A DNA stretch of 64,000 nt from Ahaetulla prasina (GCF_028640845.1 NC_080540.1:216921300-216985299), one strand, 5' to 3'; positions 34,546-45,432 are shown, counted from the first letter of the stretch. The notes: generated by a model not told the origin, from the sequence alone. A program made the numbers and translations.

Positions 34546-34989
34546 CGAGGATAATCAGAAAGCTTTCCCAATATCTTCTTATGCATGGGGATAGAACTTA
34601 CAGGGTCCTGGACAAAATGGGTGGGAACTGGTCCACAAAAGATGAAAAAATGGATTCTAAAGAACAGGATTCTATACTATTAGTGAGATGTTTGACTATC
34701 TGAATGATTAGTGGGATATTTGACCATCTGACTATATTTCATTATAAAAATGAGAAAGGCAACATATAATACGATTTTTAGAATTAGAGTACAAAATTGG
34801 TACAAAAATAAACGAACCAACGAGGCTCCAGGTCTGCCGCACAGGAGAAATGAGGAATTGATAGGGAAAATTCTTTTATGCTTTCATAAAAAGAACCCAA
34901 TCTTGTAATTTGAAAGGCACTCAAGGTAAGAGCAAGACAAGGTACATCCCGAGATGTTATAAGAGTTGGAAGAAGTGATCTCCACATTC
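34546..34989. other. Intergenic, no feature recognised
   Basis: No supported feature. Confidence 0.4.
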
Positions 34990-35450
34990 ATAATCGTAAT
35001 CTCTGAAAAGTCCAAGAGAAAGTGCTGGAAGACTGGAGAGGAGCATGATTTAAATATTCAAGATGAGGAAGAGGAAGGACTGGAGAAACTCAGCCCAGTT
35101 AAACTGTAGATTTCTAGCCAAGGTTTTAGAACATATTGTCAAGCAGTGTGAGAGTGAGCACAAATAATAATTGCTCTGTTATCAGACGTCAGCATGGCTT
35201 TATCAAGTCCTATAAAACTATGTTTATCACTTTATATGACTCTGAGTGGTCTGGTAGATGAAGGTGGTACATGCTGTTCTCGGTAAAAGCCTTTGACAGG
35301 TTTCTTCATAACATCTTTATAGACAAATAGATAAATGTAGACTAAACAGTTCTTTGGTCTAGTAGATTTGCAACTACTTGAACTTAAAGTAGCTGAACAG
35401 GTTTAAGGAAAACTACCAGGAATAGCTTGCAATATAATCTGTATACTGAA
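34990..35450 (+). pseudogene. Old CR1 reverse-transcriptase fragment
   Basis: Decayed sequence still resembles the CR1 RT fingers and palm: a QHGFIKSY-like motif near 35190 (agcatggctttatcaag) and a KAFDRF-like motif near 35290 (gcctttgacaggtttcttca). Many indels; non-functional. Confidence 0.6.
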
Positions 35451-35503
35451 CAGTTACAAGGACTGGGTATTTAGTTTGCAGAGCAGACTAAGGGGTAATT
35501 TAA

Positions 35504-35555
<52 letters not shown>

Positions 35556-35620
35556 GAGATAGAGAGATAGAGAGATGATAGAGATAGATAGAGATAGATA
35601 TACATAGATAGAGTTATAGA
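35504..35620. repeat. (GAAA)n and (GATA)n microsatellite
   Basis: Thirteen or so GAAA units, followed by imperfect GATA/GAGATA units, directly before the SINE at 35631. Confidence 0.95.
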
Positions 35621-35630
35621 GAAAGAGAAC

Positions 35631-35862
35631 GCCATGATAGTGCAGTGATTGGAAAACAGTATTGCAGGCTAATTGTGCCAACTGCCAGCAGTTTGATACT
35701 GACCGGTTCAAGGTTGACTCAGCCTTCCATCCTTCCAAGGTTGGTAAAATGAGGACTCAGATTGTTGGGGGCAATATGCTGACTTTGTAAACTGCTTAGA
35801 GAGGGCTGTGAAGCACCGTAAAGCAGTACATAATAAGTGCTATTATTATTACTATTGCTACT
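35631..35862 (+). mobile_element. tRNA-derived squamate SINE
   Basis: Same family as 4079 (head gccatgatagtgcagtgatt, tail aagtgctattattattacta). Confidence 0.85.
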
Positions 35863-36062
35863 GTATATATAAATATGCAGGAGGAGCAGAGCTATTTTCT
35901 AACAAAACCTAGAATACAAAGTCTAACAAAATGAAAATGCTGAATTAAATATTAGAGGAATATGTTTCTTTACTTATTTACAAGGCTTATAGGCGGCTCC
36001 GATCCAAACCAGCTCAGAACCTTCCTGAGAGCAAGAAAGGTTAAAAGTGAACCAATCTGCCT

Positions 36063-36172
36063 ACAAGAATGAGTGGGAGGGGTGATTTAGTGGCTTCCGG
36101 CATTGAGCGGGGGGAGACTGAACTAGATGACCTAGAGGTCCTTTTCAACTCATATACTCCACAATGTTCTAA
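36063..36172 (+). mobile_element. CR1 LINE 3' end fragment
   Basis: About 110 bp with tagtggcttccggcattgag and actagatgacctagaggtcc, the conserved CR1 3' terminus. Confidence 0.6.
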
Positions 36173-36281
36173 GAATATCTATGGTCCCTGTGTGGCTCAG
36201 GAGTATTCTTGTAAATAAAGATAATGCTGAAGACTGGCATTTTCCTTTATAGCATAGCTACTTATGTTTACTTATGTATGA

Positions 36282-36469
36282 TGTAATGTATTACTGTAAG
36301 TTTTGGCGGGAGTTTTAGGCGGGAAATATCTCGTCTCTGATTGGATGCAGCCTCAGGCTGAAGTGTATATAAGGAGAGGTTTTTCTCCAGAGTTTTGCTG
36401 GGTCACACTATATTAAAGAGCTGTTGTCACTAACCTGGTCTCCTGCCTCGTCAATACCCAAACATAACA
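36282..36469 (+). repeat. 5' LTR of element B
   Basis: TGTAATGTATT...CATAACA. TATA box tatataa at 36366-36372, likely polyadenylation signal attaaa at 36412-36417. The blocks tataaggagaggtttttc and attaaagagctgttgtcact are shared with element A. Confidence 0.95.
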
Positions 36470-36470
36470 T

Positions 36471-36493
36471 TGGCGACGAAGGTGGGATTTTGA
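36471..36493 (+). promoter_or_regulatory. Primer-binding site of element B
   Basis: tggcgacgaaggtgggattt one base after the LTR. It is the same tRNA-Ser(GCU)-like site as in element A with two substitutions. Confidence 0.7.
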
Positions 36494-36563
36494 GGCAGAG
36501 CACCAGAACAGAGCTGAACTCACTACGAGAATCAAACCCAGCAAGGTGACGGCGAATGCAGCG

Positions 36564-37330
36564 ATGACCGGCTACACGCCACCCACTCCGTTTGACCCTG
36601 CCCAGGAGACATGGGGAATATATATGACCCGTTTCGAAAGTTTCCTGGAGGCAAACGAGCTACAGGGAGTCTCCGACAACCGCAAACGGGCTTACTTCAT
36701 AAGCCACTGTGGGTCCGCAGTCATCGCCGTCGCAGAAGCCCTGGCGGAGCCAACACCGCCACACCAGATCGTGGCAGACCCTTCAGACCCTCCTGAAGAA
36801 TCACTACGCACCAGCCCCGCCCAAATACGCTCGACGGCACGAGTTTGGGGAGCGAGGCAACAAGAAGGCGAGTCTATCAGCGACTACATGGCAGCCCTGA
36901 GACAAGCCTCCAAGCATTGCGAGTACCGCGATCTGGACGAAGAGCTGCTGGAACAACTTATACGGGGGGTCAGAGACATCCGTTTGAGGAGACGGTTGCT
37001 AGCCAAGAGCAACCTGACATTGGCAAACGCTCTGGACGAAGCCAGAGCCCATGAGATGTCCAACCATGCAGCAGACACCTTACAAAAGCGACTCACGCCG
37101 ATGGCGGGCGCAAAGCCGAGCACAGTCCACCACGAAGAAACCTATCGTGAGTCAACCAGCGAAGAGGAGGAAGAAGTCCACTACACCGGAAAATCGACAA
37201 AGGAAGACCCGGAGGAATGCGGAAGTTGCGGGGGGCGACATCAGCGCCAAAGATGTAAGTTCAGGGACGCCATTTGCCGGCGGTGTGAAAGGAAGGGGCA
37301 CCTGGCTCAAGTCTGCCGAGCACCCCAACC
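36564..37330 (+). pseudogene. gag domain of Gypsy element B
   Basis: The start is placed at the ATG at 36564 (MTGYTPPTPFDP), homologous to the start in element A; a GTG further upstream is less likely. The capsid-like part contains YMTRFESFLEANELQGVSDN, ESISDYMAALRQASKHC and LLEQLIRGVRDI. Two CCHC zinc knuckles at 37218-37316 complete the nucleocapsid: C-x2-C-x3-H-x4-C (the first one base-poor in spacing) and C-x2-C-x4-H-x4-C. All cysteines and histidines are present. The frame is open from 36564 to 37805, so this gag looks intact as sequence, although the full polyprotein is broken downstream. Confidence 0.85.
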
Positions 37331-37440
37331 TTCCCGCCGAAATTTCAAACCAGCCAATCAGAGCGGCTCTGAGTCAGAGATGCAAACCCCACATTCCCGC
37401 CGAAATTTCAAACCAGCCAATCAGAGCGCGAGATCGGCGA
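37331..37440 (+). repeat. 63-bp in-frame tandem duplication between knuckles and protease
   Basis: ttcccgccgaaatttcaaac begins at 37331 and again at 37394. The duplicated 21 codons repeat a SRRNFKPANQS peptide. Element A shows a single related segment here. Confidence 0.85.
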
Positions 37441-37499
37441 GGCGACCCGCGATTGGCCAGGAAAGAAAGAGCGCGAAGTCAAACCGAATGACTGTTACC

Positions 37500-37874
37500 A
37501 TAGACCACGCAGCTACCCGCATCGAAGAAAAGATCTTCACAAACCCGACAATTGAAGGCGTACCGTGCCGACTGGAAGTAGACACAGGATCAGCTATCAC
37601 AATCATGTCCTGGGACACTTTTGTGAAAGCCTTGCCGCACATCGCAAAGCGCAAGCTACAGAAACAACGGCACCGGGTGCAGGATTACCAGGGCAACCGC
37701 ATCCCTGTTCGAGGGACAACGACCGTCGAGGTCAAGTACGGGACATACGAAAAGACCCTGCCCATCACGTTAGTCGAGGAACCTTGCCAAGCTTGCTGGG
37801 GCTAGACTGGTTCCGGGCGTTGGGAATGGGGTGACTGGCGCCACCGGAGCGGATGCAACCTGCAAAACACCCTA
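37500..37874 (+). pseudogene. Protease domain of Gypsy element B
   Basis: Retroviral-type aspartic protease that would process the gag-pol polyprotein. The active site DTGSA is at 37581-37595 and is followed by AITIMSWDTF. The LLGLDWF motif lies after a small deletion near 37775 and is therefore read in a different frame (37565-37834). A second indel near 37830 restores the original frame. Confidence 0.85.
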
Positions 37875-38897
37875 ATGGAGGAATTCGCAGACGTATTCGA
37901 GGACCGTTTAGGCAAGTACAAGGGGACCCCTATCTCCTTCAATTTAGACCCCCAAATAGCTCCCATTAGGTTAAAGGCAAGGAGGGTTCCTTTTGCACTC
38001 AAACCTAAAATCGACAAAGAGTTAGATAAATTAGTCAGCCAGGGGATACTAGTGCCAGTTGACCATGCCAAATGGGAGACGCCAATCGTCACCCCTATAA
38101 AACCAGACGGGTCCATAAGAATTTGCGCTGATTACAAGGCTACCTTGAACAAAGCATTGCAAAAGAGCGCCTACCCAGTTCCAGTAGTGCAACACTTATT
38201 GCACTCACTAGGGCACGGACAAGTTTTCGCCAAATTAGACTTGGCACAAGCGTACCAACAGCTACCCGTAGATGCTAGCACAGCTGAAGCCCAGACCATT
38301 GTAACGCACCGAGGTGCCTTTAAGTGCACCCGGTTACAGTTTGGGGTGAGTGTGGCCCCGGGGCTATTCCAAAATTTGATGGAGCGGCTCCTACAAGGGT
38401 TACCGGGAGTCGTACCCTATTTCGATGATGTGTTGGTATCAGGGGAAGATTTAAGAGAACTGGGGGAACGGTTAAGGAAAGTTTTGGCCATTTTCAGGTC
38501 GGCAGGATTAAAAGTCAAAGCAAACAAGTGTCAGATAGGGGTCGAATCTGTTGAATTTTTGGGCTATAGAATAGACAAAAAAGGGATTCACCCCACTGAG
38601 AGCAAAGTCAAGGCGATAAAGAGAGCCCCAGCACCCAAAAACAAGACAGAACTCCAGGCTTTCCTGGGTCTGGTAAACTTTTACGCCGTGTTTTTAAAAG
38701 ACAAGGCAACCGTTGCTGAACCGCTGCATAAATTGCTAGGAAAAAACACTGCTTGGTCTTGGGGGAAGTCAGAGAATAGGGCATTTGAGGCAGTAAAAAG
38801 TTTGCTATCAAGCGATAGCCTGTTAATACAATATAATAACAGACTGCCGTTAGTATTGGTCTGTGATCGTCCCCTATGGAGTAGGAGCTGTACTTAG
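37875..38897 (+). pseudogene. Reverse transcriptase domain of Gypsy element B
   Basis: An uninterrupted 340-codon stretch covers almost all of RT. Motifs in order: KPDGSIRICADYKATLNKAL (fingers), FAKLDLAQAYQQLPV with the first catalytic Asp, QFGVSVAPGLFQNLM, the catalytic YFDD at 38418-38429, LKVKANKCQIG, and VEFLGYRIDKKGIHPTESKV. The connection to RNase H follows (LQAFLGLVNFY, FEAVKSLLSS). All catalytic residues are present. The frame ends in the early RNase H region because of indels at about 38870-38885. Confidence 0.9.
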
Positions 38898-39446
38898 CCA
38901 CAGACTCCCAAACGGCACTGAAGCCCCTATAGCGTTCTATTCACGAACGATGTCCCGGCTGAGAGGAATTACAGCCAGCTAGATAGGAGGCTCTAATAGT
39001 GTCAGGGTGAAAAATTTCACGAATACGTTTTGGGAGACTTTGAAATTGTCACTGATCACAGACCGCTATTGGGGTTACTGGCTGGCGACCGCCCAACGCC
39101 AGTAGCACTCTCACCTAGACTGACCAGATGGACTATTTTTCTGGCCGCCTACTCCTACAAACTACAACATCGGCCTGGAAAGGAGCTGGGGCATGCAGAC
39201 GCATTGAGCAGATGCCCATTGCCAGGGAAATCGAGGACCCCACCCGGGCACCCCGTTCTACTAATTGACTCTTTGGACTCTGGCCCAGTCACATCGCAGG
39301 AAGTGGCTCGGGCCTCCTACCGGGACGTTGTTTTAAGAACTGTGATTGGATGGGTTCAAGGGATGGCCCGCTCGCGACGTTTAAAAGTTTGTAAAGAAAA
39401 AGGGAATTGTCTGTACAAGGGGTGCCTGCTCTGGGGGATAGGGTAG
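38898..39446 (+). pseudogene. RNase H domain of Gypsy element B
   Basis: The first part (38898-39029) is broken by several small indels. The last part is open from 39030, back in the gag-pol frame, with DFEIVTDHRPLLGLLAGD, RLTRWTIFLAAYSYKLQHRP and HADALSR, the conserved end of Gypsy RNase H. The frame then stops at 39446. Confidence 0.85.
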
Positions 39447-40646
39447 TGGTCCCAGAGAACTGAGGAAAAAGTCCTGGAACTCCTGCATGAGGGTCACCCA
39501 GGAATTGTGAGGATGAAGGGTTAGCTAGGAGCTATGTCTGGTGGCCCCTAATGGACAGGGAAATCAGTGACAGGGTTGGCGATGCCAAGTATGTCAGGAA
39601 TCCAGACCACTACCACCCACGGCCCCAGTGTTGGAGTGGAGAAACCCCAAGGCCCTTGGTCCCGCATACACATTGATTTTGCCGCCCTTCCACGGCCAAA
39701 CATTTCTAATTGTGGTGGATGCATTCTCCAAATGGCTGGAGATCATCCTAATGAAATCCACAACCGCTGGAGCTGTCACTGCAGCACTAAAACACCTTTT
39801 CGCCACACGGGCTACGGACACCATCGTGTCCGATAACGCCCACAGTTCACCGCAGCATTATTTGAAGGGTACCTGGCTGAAGAGGGCATCCGACATGCCC
39901 TCTCAGCGCGTTCCACCCCGCGCCGAACGGCCTTGCTGAACGCTTTGTTCGGAGTGCGAAAGAAGCGCTATCACGAAGGCCCGGCGATTGGCAGGCACAA
40001 ATCGACGCATTCCTAACTGTCCAACACAGGACCCCTGTGTGGCCACCGGCCGCAGCCCAGCCGAGCTATTAATGGGGCGGAAGCTACGGTGCCCACTAGA
40101 CCGGCTACACCCAACTACATACAGGCGGGTTCAAAACAAAACCAGATAGAATCAGAGTTAAACATAGGAGACTCGGTGTGGGCACATAATTACAGCGACG
40201 GCCCTCGCTGGGAGAGGGGAAGAGTCATAGACAAAACGGGCCCAAAATCTTATCTGGTGGAACTAGGCGATGGCAGGGGCTGGAGGCGCCACGTAGGTCA
40301 ATTAAGAAACAGATTGAGCGATAAGGCAGAATTAGGCGAGACCAGCCCTGACTATGATTTAATTAACCCCACAGCTGACTGGAGCCGAGAACAAACAGAA
40401 AGCGTAAGCAAAGAACCAAACAGTGACTTATCTGAGACAGGCGAGGTCCAGCGACACCCTCCGGTCCCTCTAGAGGACAGCAGGTCCGAGCCAGCGAATA
40501 ATCCAGGGCCGGATGGCCGGGAGGAGGAGCTCAGAGGAACGAAAAGTCCCTCCGGCACGCTCGACTCAACTCCAGAAAGTGAACTGCGCAGGTCCGGGAG
40601 AGTCAGGAGACGCCCCACGTACCTGCAGGACTACGTAGAGAAGTAG
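39447..40646 (+). pseudogene. Integrase domain of Gypsy element B
   Basis: The zinc-binding N-terminus is visible in pieces (a HEGHPG-like segment at about 39487 and CQVC at about 39583). The catalytic core starts with PWSRIHIDFAALPRPN (39567-39836 frame) carrying the first Asp. The second Asp region (TIVSDNA) is in another frame near 39830. The C-terminal part is open from 40089 to the TAG at 40646. It carries a GPY/F-like segment (GRVIDKTGPKSYLVELGDG) followed by an acidic tail. No chromodomain is evident. The core is split by several one-base changes, so the enzyme is inactive. Confidence 0.85.
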
Positions 40647-40673
40647 TATGCAAATAGGGGCAAAGTGCCTTCT

Positions 40674-40686
40674 GGGAGGGAAGGAG
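40674..40686 (+). promoter_or_regulatory. Polypurine tract of element B
   Basis: GGGAGGGAAGGAG immediately before the 3' LTR. Confidence 0.85.
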
Positions 40687-40874
40687 TGTAATGTATTACT
40701 GTAAGTTTTGGCGGGAGTTTTAGGCGGGAAATATCTCGTCTCTGATTGGATGCAGCCTCAGGCTGAAGTGTATATAAGGAGAGGTTTTTCTCCAGAGTTT
40801 TGCTGGGTCACACTATATTAAAGAGCTGTTGTCACTAACCTGGTCTCCTGCCTCGTCAATACCCAAACATAACA
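40687..40874 (+). repeat. 3' LTR of element B
   Basis: 188 bp; no difference from the LTR at 36282 found by eye. Confidence 0.95.
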
Positions 40875-41051
40875 TATGATTCCGTTAAATACACTTTGGA
40901 AAGGTCACTTTTGGGCAGACTACTTGGCAGGCACTAAAGACGGTGTCAATGGGTCCACTGATGTCATGGTTGTCACGTTGCCGACCTCTGGAGTGAGAAA
41001 TAATAAGATTGCCTTTTCTTTTATACTGTAAGCACACATGCAGAAACAATG

Positions 41052-41157
41052 TGGGAGGGAGGGAGGGAGGGAGGGAGGGAGGGAAGGAAGGAAGGAAGGA
41101 AGGAAGGAAGGAAGGAAGGAAGGAAGGAAGGAAGGAAGGAAGGAAGGAAGGAAGGAA
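41052..41157. repeat. (GGGA)n-(GGAA)n microsatellite
   Basis: About seven GGGA units followed by about nineteen GGAA units. The frames through it are artefacts of the repeat. Confidence 0.95.
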
Positions 41158-41371
41158 AGTTGGCTGGTGCTTGAAGAGCAAGTCTAGCATTACTAATGCA
41201 GCTATATAAATAATATCAGCCATGAAGCTCATTTCTATTTTCTTTGCCACACGGTCATTTTAATGATTATGTTGTGTACACTGTGGAGGAGAAGCTTCAA
41301 AAACTCTCATTTTCTCATGATTTTACTGAGCATTGAAGTGTGTATAATAGCTATTTTTTCCCTCAGCATCT

Positions 41372-41406
41372 GTGTGTGTGTGTGTGTGTGTGTGCGTGCG
41401 TGCGTG
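41372..41406. repeat. (GT)n/(GCGT)n microsatellite
   Basis: tgtgtgtg run changing to cgtgcgtgcg. Confidence 0.95.
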
Positions 41407-41737
41407 TTTTCCTCCCTCTTCTCTTTTCAGAAATGCAATCTTCTTTTAGCATACATGGCTCCATCTATTTTCATTGCCTTTCGCAGTCATTCTGATGATG
41501 GTAACTAAGAAGACACTTCGTGTATGAGAAGAATTTGTTAAAGAGGGAGCTAATAATAGGCTGGATAGACTCTTCCTGTGGCTCTGATTCTTGTGCTTAG
41601 TATTATTAATTAATTAATTAATTAATGAGAGTGGTGGCATGGAACTGATTAGGAGGCTTTTCCAAATTGCCATCAGCTAATATAGAAAACAATAATTTAA
41701 ATTTCCCCTATATGTTTCCACAATCCATGAGGTAAAT

Positions 41738-42121
41738 TACCGTATATACTCGAATATAAGCCGATCCGAGTATAAGCCGAGGTCCCCAATTTTACCCCAA
41801 AAACTGGGGTAAACTGGGGACTCGAGTATAAGCCGAGGGTGGGAAATGAGGCACCTACGGTTGGGGAAACCTCCCTCCTCAGCTGAGAAGGCTGGCGGCT
41901 CCCCGCCCGCCTCTCACTGCACCGGCAGGGCTTCAGTCCGTAAATGTGAAAAAGAAAAAAAACTCGAGTATAAGCCGTATATACTCGAGTATAAGCCGAG
42001 GGGCTTAAAAAAAAAAACAACTCGAGTATAAGCCGTATAGACCCGAGTATAAGCCGAGGGGACGTTTTTCAGCACAAAAAATGTGCTGAAAAACTCGGCT
42101 TATACTCGAGTATATACGGTA
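41738..42121. mobile_element. TA-flanked MITE with repeated ctcgagtataagccg motif
   Basis: The ends taccgtatatactcga and tcgagtatatacggta are inverted complements, extending inward to cgaatataagccg / cggcttatactcg. Inside, the motif (c)gagtataagccg recurs about seven times in one orientation and once reversed, with two A-rich linkers. No transposase frame. Confidence 0.75.
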
Positions 42122-42732
42122 CATATAAGGTTCCAGGAACAAACTGGAGTGTTTTATATATGTAATATGTTTATACCCTGATTCCAATTGACTGCCTATA
42201 CTTACACATTTCTCGCAAGAAAGCTCTGTTTGCCCATAATACAGAAAATTTCAGTGTAAAAATCATTTATTATTTATTTGATGCACTTTACTTCATACTT
42301 GATCCAAATGTGATCCAAGTACGATCCAAACATGCTTGTAAGTAGTAAACACACTCTCTTATCTCCAACTTTAAGTAATAATAATAATCAGGAATGAAAG
42401 TGAATATACATGTCCTGGGATAATGTTGTTGCAGGATCCAATCTGGGTCGGTTAGGGTTAGGGTTAGAGAGCAATTTCCTGAAAATTGGCTCTAGCATGA
42501 GTCCGAAAGCTCTGATTACGGTGACCAACCCAAATTGGAACCTTCAATAATAATAATAATATTTATAAAGGTGACACGTAAGGAAAAGAGATGAGGAGGG
42601 AAGAGGAAAAAATATCAGCCTTGGCTTCTCCCTCTAAAATCACAGTCCTTACCTTAACCAAGTGGAATGAAAATAGATCAGGTAGCAACTTGAAATCTGT
42701 GCCAGACAGTTGACTGAAATAAAAAGGAGATT
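42122..42732. other. Intergenic; short telomere-like run
   Basis: Nothing coding. gttagggttagggttag at 42451-42467 is only two and a half TTAGGG units. AATAATAAT runs lie at 42379 and 42548. Confidence 0.4.
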
Positions 42733-42740
42733 GTTTAAGG

Positions 42741-43164
42741 CAGTGATAGCTAACTTTTTTGCCATCACATGCCAAAAGTGGGAAGAGCGCAGGGGGGTGG
42801 AGTTTGCACATACACATGCCTACACCCATAATTCAATGTGCCTCTCCCTGCACATGCACACGTCCCCCCCCTGCTTTTAGCATGCGATGGCACGGTGGGC
42901 CCAATAGGGCCATTTTTCGCCCTCCCCAGACTCCAGAGACTTTCTTGGAGCCTGGGGAGGGTGAAAAAGGCCTTCCCCATCCCCCCACCCCAGAGGCCCT
43001 CCGGAAGCCAGAAACAGCCTGTTTCCCTATTTCCAGTGGGTCCAGAAGGCCCGAAAATCAGTTGGTTGGCATATGCATGCTCACTGGAGCTGAGCTAGGG
43101 CAATGCTCCTGTGCCCACAGATATGGCTCCACGTGCCACACGTGCCACAGGTTCGCCATCATAG
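42741..43164. mobile_element. hAT MITE, 424 bp
   Basis: Starts cagtgatagctaac and ends gttcgccatcatag, an imperfect terminal inverted repeat. The 8-bp target-site duplication is GTTTAAGG / GTCTAAGG (seven of eight), at 42733-42740 and 43165-43172. The GC-rich interior gives coincidental open frames. Confidence 0.8.
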
Positions 43165-43172
43165 GTCTAAGG

Positions 43173-44048
43173 GTTTGTTTGGCTGGTTTGGTGTTAGCTT
43201 AGCATATTGTTTAAGTGTGAGCCATTTCGGTGTGTATGATTTATGATTTATGGTTTAGCCAGATGTGTGAATCCAGACAGTATTTGAAAAGTAACTTGTG
43301 GTGATGAAGACATTCTTACAGCAAGAGAGATATCATAGTAGCACACTGTACAGGATCAAAAAGGAGTCACTGGATTATTGCCGCCCATGGACTCATGCTC
43401 TTACGCCATTTTTCACAAGAAACAAAAGAAAAATCTATCCCCTTTTCTCCTGAAGTTTCTGAGGATTCCAAGGTTAAGGAAGAGGAATAACAATAAAATA
43501 AAAATGTGGGGCAAAAAAAATCAATGCAGCACCAAAAAAAATAAAAATCTCACAATAAAAGAGAAGCTGCTTCTTAAAGGTATGTATATTTGAAGAGAAA
43601 GCATGGGCAAGCATGAAATCTGTCTGGCTTTGATATTTGCTCTTTTTTAAAATCCACTGTTCTCCTGATTTATACATCGACAACCCTGCCCATCATTCCA
43701 TTACACAGGCCAAAGTGGAAGGCAAGGGCGCCCCGTCAGCTGGTTAAAAATCAAAAGAAACAGTTCACCAACTCAGAGTGCCTGAAGGCGGTTTGCAAAC
43801 TTGTCGGAAAATAGCTGCAGATGGCCAATGTATTTATCAAAGCAGGGGCAAACAATTCACAAAAAGGAAAGCGAGCGAAAAAAAAGGATTTAAAAAAAAA
43901 CACACCTTTGTCTGATGTTCTGGGTTGTGAATAACTGGTAAAAGGAGGATGTGATTCTTAAGGCAGCATACATTGCCATTAGCTGTAGGTATATCTCCCA
44001 CCCCAGGAGTTGAAGACACAGATCTGTGAACAGTGATTTTAAAACTAG
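43173..44048. other. Intergenic, no feature recognised
   Basis: A-rich blocks around 43480-43560 and 43870; no coding support. Confidence 0.4.
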
Positions 44049-44056
44049 AGTAAGAC

Positions 44057-44639
44057 CAGAGGTGTAACCGGTTCTGTGGGCGAGGCTTGGTGGTTGTGGC
44101 TTGGTGGAGGGTCATGTGATGGGTGGCCGTGGCTATGTAACCATGTGACTGGGGGATCAAAAGACAGAAACTCACTAACAATGTCTTGCTGGAGCAGGGC
44201 TGGACTAGATGACCTCCAGGTCCCTTCCAGCCCTGGATTATCCTCTGAAGCTGTGTCTAGTGCCAGGTTTGTACTTCTTCCTTCCTCTCCTCTCCTCTCC
44301 TCTCTTCCTTCCTTCCTTCCTTCCTTCCCTGCCTCCCTCCCTCCTTTCTTTCTTTCTCTCGCTCAAAAACCAACCCGCCCCCAACTCTCCCCGTTTTTCC
44401 TCCCAGCAGGCTTTCCTGCTAGCCAAACCAATAAATGGGGGGGGGGAGTCCATTTTTCCTCCCATTTTTTCAGCCGAAGAAAAAATGCTTTAAAAAAAAA
44501 CAACAACCTCTGATGATCGTGTGGCTCATCTGGGCGGGGGGGTGGGTGGGGGAGAGGCAGGGATTTTTGCTATCAGTTCTCCGAACCACCCACCACCGTT
44601 GCCACCAGATTGGGCTGAACCGGGAGCATTTCATCCCTG
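44057..44639. mobile_element. hAT MITE, 583 bp, with internal CR1-like fragment and microsatellite
   Basis: Starts cagaggtgtaaccggttct and ends catttcatccctg, flanked by a perfect 8-bp target-site duplication AGTAAGAC (44049-44056, 44640-44647). Inside, 44170-44240 matches a CR1 3' end (ggactagatgacctccaggt), and 44270-44360 is a CTCT/TTCC microsatellite. Confidence 0.9.
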
Positions 44640-44706
44640 AGTAAGACTAAGGGTTAAGAAGGTCTGAATTAAGGACAACCCCTAAGCACAAATCGTCTGT
44701 CTTGAG

Positions 44707-44932
44707 CAGTGGTTCCCAACGTGGGGCCCACGTCCCGCAGGGGGTTGCAATTTGATTTTTAATGGGGGGCAATTTGAACCTTGTTTAAACCAAGTTAATG
44801 GCCTTTTAGGCTTCCTCCATGTGAGTAGAATTCACTTCTCGGGTAAAGTAAGAATTATATGTCCCAGAGGGAGCATCAGGATTTTAGAGATGCTTAGGAG
44901 GGGCATGGCCAAAAAAGGGTTGGGAACCACTG
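44707..44932. mobile_element. hAT MITE (CAGTGGTTCCCAAC family)
   Basis: Ends cagtggttcccaacgtgggg and gggttgggaaccactg are inverted complements typical of Charlie-like hAT. The flanking 8-mers (GTCTTGAG, GTCTAAAA) agree only in the first half, suggesting age. Confidence 0.8.
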
Positions 44933-45432
44933 GTCTAAAATATTACTAAAAATGGCAGATGTCATTTCCTCACAGTGACCAACCATTGAAACTGCACAAT
45001 GCATTCAGGAATAGGTGATGAAGCCATATGTTTTTAATATACAGCTATTTTTCAGTGCTTCCTGAAAACATTGTGTGGCTTTAGCAGCTGGTCAATTCAA
45101 AAAAGGAGAATGCCATCCACCATTTCTAGTAACAGGCAGTTTGTAAGTATGAGTTCCTTCTTACATATAAAGGTAAAGATGGATTTGGGAACAGAACTCA
45201 TTCTTAATCCAGGAACTGCCTATGTTTAACATGAAGAACTGGGAGTGCTATGAGAATGAAACCTTAGGTGAGCATCTTTGGCCTCTTTATAACCTGTGGA
45301 CTTCAACTCATGCTGGCTCAGGAATTCTGGGAGCTGAAGTCCCAGAATTCAGGTTGTAGGGGGGCATAGATACCCACCAGTGCCTTTGGGTAGGAAAATA
45401 GGCCATGGCTCATCCAACTCAGGAGAGTCTAT

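Larger units (their letters stand above)
36277..40879 (+). mobile_element. Ty3/Gypsy LTR retrotransposon B (whole element with TSD)
   Basis: LTRs of 188 bp with no difference seen by eye (36282-36469 and 40687-40874) bound a 4.59-kb element. The target-site duplication is TATGA at 36277-36281 and 40875-40879. Gag, protease, RT, RNase H and integrase follow in Ty3/Gypsy order. All long open segments (from 36564, 37875, 39030 and 40089) lie in the same reading frame, so the ancestor had a single fused gag-pol ORF of about 4.08 kb. Local indels between the segments break it. It is clearly related to element A but differs in LTR length and sequence. Confidence 0.95.

Noticed and set aside
40885..41250. 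Open frames with PSFLPSF or KEGRKEGR repeats
   Set aside because: Direct translation of the GGGA/GGAA microsatellite.
42451..42467. TTAGGG-like run as interstitial telomere
   Set aside because: Only about two and a half units, and the partial ccctaaccctaa-like text near 62477 is even shorter.
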